35,289 nt of DNA from Dinochytrium kinnereticum (Eukaryota; Chytridiomycota; Chytridiomycetes; Chytridiales; Chytridiaceae): NCBI GenBank assembly GCA_027604005.1, contig JADGJT010000245.1:1-35289 (forward strand), read 5' to 3'. Of this stretch, positions 20,942 through 31,664 are shown one piece after another. The number at the start of each line of letters is the position of its first letter. Position 1 is the first letter of the stretch. Under the pieces are notes generated by a model. That model did not search any database. It had not been told where the DNA came from and worked only from the letters and a program-made list of their open reading frames with translations. The position numbers were made by a program, and so were the translations under genes.

Positions 20942-23900
20942 ATGTTGACACTGCTGAACTTGTCTGTGCGATCTCCAATAAAGAGACTTCCTCCACTCGG
21001 CGCATTCAAACGCTTTGAAGCGAGAGCAACGATGTCAACGCATAAACACGAGAACCGTCTTGCAAAGGAAAAGTCCCCATATCTTCTTCAGCACAAAAAT
21101 AATCCAGTTGATTGGTTTCCTTGGGGTAAGTACAATCTGTGCATGCACATTTTTTGCTTACAAGCTCTCGTCAATTACCTAGGTGAAGAGGCCTTCAAAG
21201 CTTCACGGGAGGCTAACAAGGTATTAGTCGGAGCCATCTTGTTAACATGGCTTACTTGCGAAACCAGCCAATCTTGCTCTCAGTTGGATACAGTACATGT
21301 CACTGGTGCCATGGTGAGCTTCATACACTTTTTAGCCTGCTATTAATAAGTAGAATTCTAATACGATTTACATTTGTTGAAAAGTGATGGAAAAGGAATC
21401 TTTTGAAAGCGAGAAGATCGCGGAGTTAATGAATAAGTATTTTGTTAACATCAAAGTGGATAGGTAAGACATTCAGAAGGCTTGCATTAAATGGAGTGAA
21501 AGAGAAGAGCGCCCTACCGTCGATCGCATGTACATGGTAGGTGCAATAACACGGCCTGATCCGTAACTAGCGAAAGTCTTTTGTTCAAGCCTTGACAGGA
21601 CACGGAGGATGGTATTTTAATGCCTTTCGAACATGCGCTAACGAAACATAAGGCCTATGACTGTATTTTTAACCCCAAGCCTCCAGCCTTTTTTCGGCGG
21701 AACGTATTTTGCTCCTGAGGATAAATATGGTACAGTAAAATAGTATAGACCTCACTCTTTATCCATTACTCAATAAAACTCTGCTTTATCTAGGAAATCC
21801 TGGGTTTCCAAAGGTCTTAAAATACTTTGGCGAGCTGTGAGTGAATAGGAAGATAATGGCTCTAATTAGGTTTAGCTGGCAAAACGATGCCGAGGAGCTG
21901 ACGAAATCTAGTAACAAAATTATGGATGATCTTCGTCGGATGGCGCAGGTGCGAAAAGTAGAGTAGTATATATCAGTTCATCTCAACAACATCTTTTTTT
22001 TTTAAAAAAAAAGTCTGGATCCTCTCCCCCTAGCGTAGGTCCTGAAAAGTTGACGCTGTCCATTCCCCACAAAGCCTACAAACGACTTGAAGTAACTTAC
22101 GACGATGAGCTCGGAGGATTCGGAAGTAAGTGCCTATATGAATAAGTGAATTTCGCATATTTGGCTTGCTTTTTAATTAATTAAAAAAAAAAAGGCCAGC
22201 CGAAGTTCCCAACTCCCGTCATTTTCCATTTCCTGCTTAGCTACTTCGGTCTTATGAATGTACCCGAGGCCGTTATGAAGAGGATTCCAGTTGCGTCTAT
22301 TGGCGAATTGCAGCATCTAGCAAGCTCATACGGTGTTGAGCTTCCTAGCGAGGATATGAGTGATCGCGTGGATGAAATGCGGTCAATTGTTGAAAAGGGT
22401 TTAGAAAATAGGAGGGCTGAAGCAAATAAGAGTTTTAAGATGGTTGATTTCACACTTCGGGTAACTCCAATTAAAATAATGACGATATTGACTTTGTTCC
22501 TTTAATTATAGCAAATTGCTCGTGGTGGTATTCATGACCATGTTGGGTCTGGGTTTCATCGGTATTCTGTCGATAAATATTGGCACGTGCCCCAGTAAGT
22601 TTTCCTTACCCTTTTAAACAACACAAATTAATATTAAATTTCTTCTTTCAAGTTTTGAGAAAATGCTTTATGACCAGGCTCAGCTTTTGAGCTCTTATAC
22701 AGATATATATTTGATCCACAAGGAGCCATTTTTCGAAGAGGTTTGTTTGTTTCTGCTCTTGCGTTGCTTTGTTACTCCTCAGAGACACGCTTTAACACAA
22801 TCTAGGTTTCAAGGGATATCATTAAGTACGTTACTCGCGATTTGTGCGATCCTCAAGGTGGATTTTATTCAGCTGAAGATGCTGATTCTTTCCCTGCTGA
22901 TGGGGATCGTGAGGCAAAAGGTTTAATTCAACCTCAACATCTTTCAGTTTTTGCTCTAATTTAATTGTTTTTTGGTCTTTTTTCTAATTTTTTCTTTAAA
23001 TAATAAACAAAAAACAAAACAGAGGGAGCATTCTGTGTGTGGGAAGCTAAGGAGATTCAAGACACCCTGGGACCAGACGCACCCTTGTACAGCTCTCACT
23101 TCGGAGTCCTTCCGGGAGGTAACGTGATGGCCAGCAGCGATCCGCACGGCGAGCTGACCAACAAGGTAATTGTATCTACTTGAACGCATTTTCTAAATAA
23201 GTGTATCAGAACGTTTTAATTGAGCGAGAAACCGTTGAGGAGACGTCACAGAAGTACTCGAAGACGGTTGACGAGGTTAAGGCTATTTTGATGAAATGCA
23301 ACGAGAAGCTCTGGGAGGTTAGGTTGAAGCGGCCCAAACCCCACCGAGATGATAAAATCATTGTCTGTTGGAACGGTAAAATTTTTAGTTATTCCCCTTA
23401 CTTACATTATTTACGAAAGGCCTTATGATCTCCGCCCTTGCTAAAGCCTCTCGCGCCTTTGCCGACCCTACAATTCTGAATACTGCAACTCGCGCAGCGA
23501 CCTTTGTTCAATCGAATCTTTACGACCCGACCACACGAACTCTCCGTCGTACCATGCGCTCAGGGGTTCCATCTGATGTCCCAGCCTGCGCTGATGACTA
23601 CGCTTTTTTGATATCAGGGCTTATTGATCTTTATGAGGCTGGGCTAGAGTTGAAGTGGATTCGATGGGCTGCAGATCTTCAGGCAACCATGGTTGAAACG
23701 TTCTGGGATTCCGTAGGTGGCGGGTTTTTTACTGGGCGTGGAGATGACGATAGTGTTTTGTTGAGGCTGAAGGATGGTGGGTTTTTTACCTTTGTTGTAT
23801 TTGTAAAGTGTTGCTGATTGGTTTCATAGATTATGATGGTGCAGAGCCGACGGCTAACTCCGTTTCGGTTTCAAATCTGTTGAGGTTGGATGGGATTCTT

Positions 23901-24411
23901 CCATCTTTTGGAATTGCTCCTGGGTCTTTTGGACAGGCCTCTGAGTTTAGACAGAAAGCCGAGGGTGTCATGCTTTCGAATATCGAGACGCTCGCAAGGC
24001 AGCCGCGTGCTCTCCCTTACATGGTGGCCGGTTGTCTTGGCTACGTTCGGGGCTTTAAAGAGGTAGGCTGTTGCCCCTCTACCTCCTTAAACCTGTCAAT
24101 CTAACCTTTTTTATCTTGAAAAGTTTGTTGTCCATGGCGATCTCTCCCATCCGTCTACACAATCCATTTTACGCGTTCTCAATTCCCACTTTCACCCAGC
24201 TTCAACTCTGCTCCATGTTCCAGCCACTGTAACCCCGTCCCCGGAATTCGAATGGTTGTGTGGTTTGAACCCGGTGATTGAGTCGATAGCTACAAAGCCA
24301 CTGGATGAGGGAGTTGGCTGTGAGGTATTTGTTTGTGAGGGTGGAATGTGTGGGATGCCATTGACAGATGTTTCTGAGGTTGAGAGGGTTCTGGCTCAGG
24401 AGGAGGCTTGA
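20942..24411 (+). CDS. SPATA20/YyaL-type thioredoxin-domain protein (DUF255)
   Basis: This is a conserved spermatogenesis-associated protein 20 / YyaL-family protein of about 823 residues. My model has 19 exons: 20942-21125, 21183-21220, 21268-21313, 21385-21463, 21503-21536, 21571-21611, 21653-21729, 21794-21836, 21870-21948, 22014-22125, 22195-22460, 22512-22594, 22653-22740, 22806-22920, 23023-23165, 23210-23375, 23420-23776, 23830-24062 and 24124-24411. The N-terminal DsbH-like thioredoxin domain has [21 protein letters not shown] and [18 protein letters not shown], with the CxxC at C85-C88. It continues with [31 protein letters not shown] and DQAQL; the C-terminal part is the alpha/alpha-toroid-like region ([22 protein letters not shown]). 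Residues 1-30 are rich in Arg/Lys/Ser/Leu and look like a mitochondrial presequence; a second ATG (21032, Met31) could give a cytosolic form. The biochemical function of the family is unsettled. Small exon edges are hand-derived. Confidence 0.92.
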
Positions 24412-25125
24412 TGGGCATTTTAATTATCTTTTTGGATAAGGGTCTGGCAATTGTTTTTTTTGGGGGGGCTTGCTGAGTTTTTTTTTTTATGATTTGTTGC
24501 TTTGGCAGAATGTTTTTTCGCTTCATCCTTTTGAAAGTTTCATGCTGTTGCTTATGCGAGCTCTGACTTAGACATTTGGTCCAATTTTCTTGTTCAATTA
24601 ACGAATTGTAAATCAATATTCGGCTGCGTTTCATCCAAAATACTACCAGGATCGGAGCTATGCAATGCTATGCAATGCTTGAAATAATGTAATAATAGTA
24701 TGGGGTTCTGATTTCGGTGGCAAAGTGTAAACATCTTTCCCTCCTTTCTGATCACTCGTTCTCTTCAACGGAGCTCAAAGAGAAATTCAAAAAAAATGTC
24801 GACAAAAGACAGCAATGCAATGCAATGGGCGGAAAGAGAAGAAAAAACACTCCTTTATTAACCTTTTCAAATTTCAAGCCTGCAAATGAAAAAGAAAGGG
24901 GAGCAATGAATTGAAAACAAAAAGCAAAAGAATATAGAAAATAGAGCCCGTTAGAAAACACTTTGGCGGGTAAACGAGCATGCAAAGCATTGTTGAGCCC
25001 CGCTCAACTGCCACGGCAGAGCTTTTTAAGAAAGTAATGAGAATAAAGAAACCAAAAGGAACCAAAAAGGAACTGCTGGAATGGCGAAGATACGCTCCCC
25101 CGCTCAAACTTCTCAGCAACCTCCC
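24412..25125. other. Convergent intergenic region
   Basis: This 714-nt AT-rich region lies between two convergent stop codons and should hold both 3' UTRs. It contains A- and T-runs and a short direct repeat of ATGCAATGCT near 24660-24680. I see no gene or RNA in it. Confidence 0.6.
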
Positions 25126-26655
25126 CTAATTCTTTAAGTCCTCCCACCCATCCTCCGAAACACCAGCCGAGCTCCCAGGTCTGGCAACAAAACTCCCCTC
25201 ATCCGTCCCCGCCGCCTCCTCCTCAACCACCTGCAGAACAGCAGCATCCGCCATCCCCCCAACTCTGGGAGAAGAGGTGGCTTCAGACATGGATGACATT
25301 ATAATGGGCGATCCAGGGGCTGGACTATCATGAATCGACAGGTCAAGAAGATCGGGAAAGATCAATTGAGACGCCGACGGGGGCTCATGAAGAGGCTGGA
25401 AGTAGGCGTTATAGAAGTCGGGATCAGCACTAGTTTGGGTTGGAATGGGAGAGGTCGTATCTATCAGGATAGAGGTTTTCATCGTTGTGGCTCTGGTGTC
25501 GGTTGCCTGGCGTTCACCTTTGGCATCTGAGATGACGTCGGCAGAACGGACACTTGAGCTACGCCTCTTACTGGATCGAGACGAAGTAGTTGAGATGAAT
25601 GAGGCGGCTTCATCTCCAATCCCCGAAAAAGTGGCGGCGGTGAGGTTCGCATCCCCGCCCAAAGGAGATGCGGCAGCAATGGAAGAAAAGAGAACCCTAA
25701 GACTGTCAAGGCTTCCCTCCAACGCCCTCATCCTACTCTCATCCCTCTCCCTCTCCAAAGTTAATCCGTCAACAACCCCTTTCAACCGTTCCACCTCTCC
25801 CCTCAATCCATTCTCAGCGGCCTTCCTAACCTCCAATTCAGCTTCAAGCGTCTCGACCGACTTTGCGAGAGCCTTGTTAACAGCCTCCAAATTCGCAACA
25901 TAGGAGGCAGAATTGACACCTTCGACGACATTCGCGTCAATAATACCATCAACCTCCCCGTGAACATTCCGGTACTGCTGCAACTCTGCCCTCAAAGCCG
26001 TCACTTCAGCCACAAGATCCGTGACATCAGTCTCCGAAGCAGCGACGACAGTCGCGCGGCGAGACTTGCGACGGGTGCTCGGCTGAGTAGACGCGGCCGC
26101 TGCTGCCTCGGCCCAATGTGGGATCCAAACAGAAGTGACGTGCAAGGCAATGGCGGCAACGGCAGCGACAGCAGCGACGCCGCCAACAACTGGTAGGGAC
26201 TCCCTGGCTACGTGGACTGCGTGACGGAGGGAGCTGACAAGGCTTGTCCAGGTTGCAGCCGCTAGGGAGGGATTTGAAGGAGGAGGAAGAATGAGCTGAG
26301 GTCGAGCGGCAAGGGTTGTGGAGGCTGCTGCTGCAGCTCGATGGAGAACCTATCATGGAAAATAGAAATGTGAACAACAAAAATACACATCGCCGATGGG
26401 GTGAGAGGCCTGGAGGCCAAAAGAAAGAAGTGGACGAGATATTCAAAAGCATAGGCGGCATTGATGAAAGGGAAAGTGAAGAATGTTGCCAAAAGTAGGA
26501 GTTTGAGTGATCACCTCATTCAAAGCAGCCTCGTCCCTCCCAAAAGATGCACTGGCAATGGCACGCAAAAGCTCCCTCTGTGATAAGAGAAGGCGATGGG
26601 CATCCCCCAAGTCGAACCGAGTGGCAACCCTCTGAAAGTGATGAAAAGAGGCCAT
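25126..26655 (-). CDS. Membrane-anchored coiled-coil protein of unknown function
   Basis: I do not recognise a family. The model is exon 1 26655-26515 and exon 2 26349-25126 on the minus strand, giving 454 residues. The start ATG opens MASFHHFQRVATRFDLGDAH; the GTGATC donor and ATAG acceptor join in phase 0. Visible features: a polar N-terminal helix-like segment with many Leu, Ala and Arg (about 1-60); a single Ala/Val-rich transmembrane segment (about residues 95-118, VVGGVAAVAAVAAIALHVTS); a basic stretch (STRRKSRRATVV) after it; a long heptad-like coiled coil (about 135-240, for example LEAELEVRKAAENGLRGEV); then a Ser/Thr-rich, acidic disordered tail. Codon use is strongly GC-biased like its 27718 neighbour. 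A tethering or scaffold role on an organelle membrane is only inference. The 165-nt intron is long for this locus and could hide a small exon. Confidence 0.65.
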
Positions 26656-27051
26656 ATCTCAACGACAAACGCAATTGACCTTGGCTACTTGTTTTTGATT
26701 TCAACGTTGGATATAGATTCAGAGGATAGGGCGTACTTTCTGGATACGTGACGGTGGAGGTGAAGCAGATTCACACGCTGGTGAGAATAAAAGCGGGAAT
26801 ACCCATCAGCACAAAAGGAAGCAATCAACGGTCTCCAGAGAGAGCGGTGGCTGTTCATCTCACCTGCACCAAAGACGCTCGAGGCAGTTAGAGTCACAGG
26901 GAGACGGTGTCCTGAAGACGGATGCGGTGCTCGGATGCAGTCGATGGAGGGGAGGGGAGGGAGGGGAGGATGGTGCCTGAAGAGGCGAGGTTTGGGTGAG
27001 CGGAGTGCTCTCAGTGTGGTGGCACTTTCTGCAAGAAATTCCACACGCTGT

Positions 27052-27085
27052 TCATTGGTGGAGGGTCGCATTAATCATCCAATGA
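27052..27085. promoter_or_regulatory. Inverted CCAAT-box pair
   Basis: TCATTGG at 27052-27058 and CCAATGA at 27079-27085 form an inverted pair 20 nt apart. CCAAT boxes bind the NF-Y/HAP complex in fungi, and the arrangement fits a bidirectional promoter. Function is inferred from sequence only. Confidence 0.45.
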
Positions 27086-27517
27086 GAGCTCTAAGCTGCA
27101 TGTGACGTGCTTATACCTGTGGGGTAATTCTTTCGACGTGGCAGAAAAAAAGACTTTTGTACATACATTTATTATTATGTGTATTAATTACATATAAAGA
27201 TTATTTCCGCATTACTATCAGTATATCATTTTCGATTTGAAAACAGTTTACAAAACCAAAGCTCATTATTACTGCTGGGGAGAGTGAGTATCAACCCCCT
27301 GGAGGTAGTTATGCAGTGAACAGAGGGAGGGAGCATAACAAGATGTTGTTATTCTCCTTTCATTAATGCACAAAGATTGATCCACGCGGATGTGGTCGCT
27401 TGCTGCATGGTTGGTTGGTTGGTTCCCACCATGGCCATGGGTGGTAGCTAACTGGAATTGAATGTGTGTGTGTTTGGTGTGGTTTGGTTACCCTTCGTTG
27501 TGTCATGTTGGACAGGA

Positions 27518-27544
27518 GGGAGGGATGGAGGGACGGAGGGAGGG
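27518..27544 (+). promoter_or_regulatory. Potential G-quadruplex in the leader of the PH-like gene
   Basis: Five runs of three or more G separated by 1-5 nt lie about 175-200 nt before the ATG at 27718, on the coding strand. If transcribed, the leader RNA could fold into a G-quadruplex. Confidence 0.45.
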
Positions 27545-27717
27545 ACACCGGACGAGGACCCACTCGCTCAATTGAGAAAGGAATAATTTTTCCTTTTCAA
27601 ACTCCTCTGTGCACAAGCGAAAAGCAATCAAATAAGCCCAAGAAATGTGTGCCGAAAACACCCTTAAAAGTGACTAACGCACCTGCGTCGTTCTCCTCGT
27701 CCGCGTCCCCTCGCACC

Positions 27718-30700
27718 ATGACCCGCGCTCCTCAGCCCACGCAGGCAAAGACTGCCGCGTCTGAACCTCAGTTGCCGCTGCTGCACGATCACAGCGATGC
27801 CGATGCCTCCATCGCAAACCACATCCAGGACCTCCACAACACTCTCAACTCGCTCATCGAAAACGGCAGGCGCCGCGAAGAAATCTGGCAGACAAGGCGG
27901 AAGAGCTCTACGGGATCAACCGGTCTCGCCTCTTTTGTCAACGCTGCTTCAGCAAGCCATGCCGCGAAGGGAGCTTTCGGAGCCCCAGGATCGCCATCAC
28001 AGCAGCAGCAGATCGCTTTCGCACATACTAGGAATGTGAGCGGGAGTAGTCTTGGGTCAAGCTCCTTAACGTCCACAATGAGTTCCACTTCAGAAACTGA
28101 GCTCATAGCGTTTTTGAACGCTGCGGAATCTGTTGGGTTGCCAACACAGCCAGGGAAAGTTGTGGAGGATGGTGCCAACAGCAACCCCTCCAACCCCTTC
28201 TCATCCTCTTTCTGGGAGGCAGCGCCTTCTAACTCCTCGCTTGCTTTCGGCTCGACTACTCCCAAATCTTCAGCGTCTTCGCCGCCTTCTTCCCCAGCCG
28301 TCGCCTCCGTGCCGAAGGCCCTGCGATCTAAATCCATCTCATCGACTATGTCTAATTCCGAATCAAAGCCGTCCCTATTCTCCATCGGCGGGGAGTCCAC
28401 ATTTGTTTTATCTTCGTCTAACGGTACAAAGACGGTTGGCCATAGCGGCGATCCGATCGGTCTAGTCAACATGGAGCGTCGTAAGTCAACTTCTTCCGGA
28501 ATCCTCAAGAGAACCAGCGTTGGGGCTTCCATCGCACACGAATCGTTGGCGGTGTCAGAAAAAGATAGGGGACTCATGGCGCTTGATGTTGAGATCCCCG
28601 CCTCCTTCATCGACATTAATGACGGCATTCTGGCAGAGCTGACCACATCCATTGAGGCCGCTCCCGGTACCATCGACGCCTCCGCGAAGCGCCTTTCATC
28701 TTCAGGTACAAACATTCGTGGGGTTCAGCAGCAGCAGCATCAACAAAGCATCGCGAAGAAGCGTTCCTCTGTAAGATCTTCCTTGTCATCCAACTCAACC
28801 TCGGTTTCATCGGCTCAGGCAATCGGTTCTTCTTTGAGGTCTAATGCCACAATTGCTCAGTCGTCGCCTCTTACCGCTCAAGTCGGGGGGTCTCGCCTAT
28901 CATCTGAGTCGAGCCGCTTCAGCATCGATTTTACCTCTGCCAACTTCTCATCCTCTTCGGTTGACATCCCCAATTTTCTGTCAAGGCCAAGTCTGGACGC
29001 TTTTAGGCCCTCTCTTGACTCACTTTGTCCTGCCGGGGCACCTGAGGATCCGCCACCACTTCCTACGACAAATGAAGATGGGTCCTTTGGCTTATTTGGT
29101 GGAAAGTCGGGGTCAGGTGCGGGGTTGACAGGGTTGAAGTCGATCCTGAGATACTCTGGATCATCAGCTACCTCTTCTAAGTCTGGGTCTTCCGAGTTTT
29201 CAGACCTCGCTGCCGCAAATGCAGCCCCGGTCAGTCCTCCCGCGCCATCAAGCAGTAATGCGAAGATCCCGAAGGGCGTGGCTTCTGGGTGGAGCGTTAA
29301 GACCGCGTTTTTCAAGAGAACACCCACAGGGGTCGTTCCAACGCTGACAGAGATCACCTCCACGTCTGTGGACCTCCCTGTGGGTCGCAGGTCGTTGGAT
29401 TCCGAAACCGACAAGAGTCAGCACCAGCCGCCACCTGGACGCCGATCCCTCGACTCGGAGCAGCCGAGGCTGACTAGCAAGGCTTCCTCCATATCCCTCA
29501 TGGCGCCAAAGCCTGCACCGCGTGACCCTCTTCCTCCCACTCCCACAGGCAATGGGGAACCCGCAGTCCGAAAGTCCACGCTTCGAAGTGCGGCGTCATC
29601 GGCGTCTCTTGCGTCCAGTTATGGGGGGATCACGCCGTACCTCCCTCAGCCGACATATGATTCCCTCGTTACGGTCCCAAACACGACTCATGCGTTGCTG
29701 GAGAAGCTCTGCACGTCCACCACGGCCCGGTCCACTCCTAACCAGACGACCGTACTTAAATGGAGGCCAAGGGTTCTGGTCTTGACGCCAATAATCACCA
29801 CTGGGGAGGTTGTAAAGGGTCCGAAGCTATATATTTTCAGGCATCCTGCCAACCCTGATGATATTCCGCTTGGGCGGATGGAGTTGGGGTCTGGGGCAAA
29901 AGTTCAGCTCGGAGCAACGGATCGGACTACATTGATTCTGACCGAGGCGACCTCTAATGGGGCTCAATCCAATCCATCCACGCCAACTTCAGCCATCGAG
30001 CCCCTTTCCTTAGTCAGTTCTGTTACTACGACGCCAACCACACCAACTACTCCTTCCCTCCCCATTCTCTCCGCCGCGTCCACCCAGCAAGAATGGGTCC
30101 TCCGGGCCATTCCAGACCCTCACCTCGTCGACGCGACCGCCGCAGAGGAGGCCGCCTCGGCGTGGGTCTCAAAGATTAAAGAAGCTATCGCCGAGGCAAG
30201 GGGGGTTGCTCGCGGTGAGGTTCTAGCCAGAGCGAACGCGGGGGTGTCACCACTTATTCCGAAACTGAAGTCACCGCAGCGACCCAGTGCTAATCACATC
30301 GGTGTGCGTATGGACCGAAGGACGCGATCAGCTGAAGGGATATCACCTGATTCGCCTCAACTGCAAAGCGTCTTGAAGCAGCCAAAGACCAGCCACTTGC
30401 CTCTTCATCGCGTGCCTTCAGCGGGCTCATTCCTTTCTAAGATTCAAACGGATGAGCATGGAACCCAGCTTCGCCTTCACCGATCTCCATCGACTGGATC
30501 GTTTTTGCCGAAACTCCTGGCTGAAGATCTAGAGCCTAGAAAGAGCGTGTCGGCAAAAGAGCCAGAGTTTCAGCCCTTAAAGCTTTTGCATACGAGGGCA
30601 GGGGAGGAGTCGCAAGCGTTGCCGCCTTCCAGCGTTATGATGGGGCAGAGAATGGGGGGTAATCCGGCGGCGACGACTCAGTCGGTCACGCCCGGCAAGC

Positions 30701-30798
30701 CTCCGTTGGGGCCGGGGAATGGAAAGAAGGCCGGGATGGCGGGGGCGTTCATGGCTTTGTTTAGGGGGTCCGCGTCATCCAATGCAGCGACACCATAA
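27718..30798 (+). CDS. Ser-rich protein with C-terminal PH-like domain
   Basis: This is an intronless frame encoding 1026 residues from the ATG at 27718, which has a good context (CGCACCATGA). The frame stays open upstream to 27466, but that stretch is G-rich leader-like sequence, so the later start is preferred. Residues 1-60 include a predicted helix (NHIQDLHNTLNSLIENGRRR). Residues about 60-640 are Ser/Ala/Pro-rich and disordered, with short Arg-x-x-Ser sites such as two GRRSLDSE copies. Residues about 640-830 resemble a PH domain: a Trp-Arg-x-Arg strand (LKWRPRVLVLTP), then PKLYIFRHP, a long Ser/Thr/Pro loop, QEWVLRAIPDP and a final helix with AASAWVSKIKEAI. The tail repeats HRxPSxGSFLxK twice. 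Lipid or phosphoinositide binding at a membrane is plausible but unproven, and the loop makes the PH call moderate. An AATAAA occurs 252 nt after the stop. Confidence 0.7.
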   Translation: MTRAPQPTQAKTAASEPQLPLLHDHSDADASIANHIQDLHNTLNSLIENGRRREEIWQTRRKSSTGSTGLASFVNAASASHAAKGAFGAPGSPSQQQQIAFAHTRNVSGSSLGSSSLTSTMSSTSETELIAFLNAAESVGLPTQPGKVVEDGANSNPSNPFSSSFWEAAPSNSSLAFGSTTPKSSASSPPSSPAVASVPKALRSKSISSTMSNSESKPSLFSIGGESTFVLSSSNGTKTVGHSGDPIGLVNMERRKSTSSGILKRTSVGASIAHESLAVSEKDRGLMALDVEIPASFIDINDGILAELTTSIEAAPGTIDASAKRLSSSGTNIRGVQQQQHQQSIAKKRSSVRSSLSSNSTSVSSAQAIGSSLRSNATIAQSSPLTAQVGGSRLSSESSRFSIDFTSANFSSSSVDIPNFLSRPSLDAFRPSLDSLCPAGAPEDPPPLPTTNEDGSFGLFGGKSGSGAGLTGLKSILRYSGSSATSSKSGSSEFSDLAAANAAPVSPPAPSSSNAKIPKGVASGWSVKTAFFKRTPTGVVPTLTEITSTSVDLPVGRRSLDSETDKSQHQPPPGRRSLDSEQPRLTSKASSISLMAPKPAPRDPLPPTPTGNGEPAVRKSTLRSAASSASLASSYGGITPYLPQPTYDSLVTVPNTTHALLEKLCTSTTARSTPNQTTVLKWRPRVLVLTPIITTGEVVKGPKLYIFRHPANPDDIPLGRMELGSGAKVQLGATDRTTLILTEATSNGAQSNPSTPTSAIEPLSLVSSVTTTPTTPTTPSLPILSAASTQQEWVLRAIPDPHLVDATAAEEAASAWVSKIKEAIAEARGVARGEVLARANAGVSPLIPKLKSPQRPSANHIGVRMDRRTRSAEGISPDSPQLQSVLKQPKTSHLPLHRVPSAGSFLSKIQTDEHGTQLRLHRSPSTGSFLPKLLAEDLEPRKSVSAKEPEFQPLKLLHTRAGEESQALPPSSVMMGQRMGGNPAATTQSVTPGKPPLGPGNGKKAGMAGAFMALFRGSASSNAATP

Positions 30799-31664
30799 GG
30801 ATGTTTTTTATTTTCGTGTTAAATTCCTTTTCTATCTATGTAGTAGGTTTCTGCTGTGATGGATTATTTCCCTTTTCTCAGTCTTTTCTTTTCTGTACGC
30901 TTCACTTCTTTTTTTCTGTTCTTATTTTCGCGTGTTTTTACGAGCTCATTTCTCTCAGTGATAGTTGTTGCTGGTTGTATGTTTAGCCGTTTCTCTGTCT
31001 GTTGTGTATTTAGCTTCTGTGCCTATTCTAATTATTGCTCTTCAGTGTGTAATAAATATTTATCCTTTTTCATCTTGGACTCACATTTTCAGATGCAAAT
31101 GCGATTTTTACTCTGTCTTCTCCTCTCACCCACCACAAGGTCCACACCCAGTCAGGTTAAGGGTAGCCATGCTGTTGTGTTCAACATCTGAAACAGGTTG
31201 TGCTTCGCCATGTACAACTCTGCTGTGTGCACACCACTTCTGAACAACCGCCAATCCACTCTGCTCTTCCTGAGAGCCGCAGTCAAGCCTATGACGGAAA
31301 GCTGCTCGACGCGACCTCATTAAGCAAACGAGGATTCAGACTTTTCAGGGAGAGCCAGATCCTGAAGAAACTACGATCCTTCCCGTGTGCTTCAATGGTT
31401 CCCACGACCTCAGTAAAAATAGCTGAATAACTCTCCTTCAATAAAAAGAGAGATTTTATATAGTTTAGTTTCGACGCGTAAATCTCCGCCTCCTTTGTTC
31501 CAGTTGCCCCAAAGGAAGTGGGGTGGAAATAGTTGGCTCAGATTCAGCGGAAATAATGTTTTCGAAAACAATCGACACGCTTTACGTGACCAGATGCGAT
31601 GTGATTGAGCCCGTTCGCTAGATCCACCATCGTCGTGTTTGGAGATTTGTGTTTCGGGCCTTGC
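30799..31664. other. Intergenic region after the PH-like gene
   Basis: The first ~330 nt are very pyrimidine-rich and probably 3' UTR ending near the AATAAA at 31051. The rest (about 31060-31664) should contain the promoter of the next gene. Short open frames here have no recognisable features. Confidence 0.55.
31051..31056 (+). terminator. Candidate polyadenylation signal of the PH-like gene
   Basis: An AATAAA sits in a T-rich stretch about 250 nt downstream of the stop at 30798. Confidence 0.4.

Larger units (their letters stand above)
26656..27717. promoter_or_regulatory. Divergent intergenic region with G-rich tracts and CCAAT boxes
   Basis: This 1062-nt region lies between the divergent start codons of the coiled-coil gene and the PH-like gene. 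It contains a G-quadruplex-type tract at 26948-26967, another at 27518-27544, an inverted pair of CCAAT boxes (27052-27058 and 27079-27085) and TGACGTG/GACGTGG elements near 27100-27140. Open frames on both strands are compositionally biased and lack family features. Confidence 0.55.

Noticed and set aside
26685..27071. 128-residue open frame on the minus strand
   Set aside because: It lies in the divergent promoter, has no recognisable domain, and cannot be joined convincingly to the coiled-coil gene.
27466..27717. Upstream extension of the PH-like protein frame
   Set aside because: The frame is open, but it begins at an ATG in repetitive G-rich sequence and reads as low-quality leader; the ATG at 27718 has better context and starts typical protein composition.
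27789..28715. 308-residue open frame antisense to the PH-like gene
   Set aside because: It is a GC-rich shadow of the Ser-rich coding strand with no features of its own.
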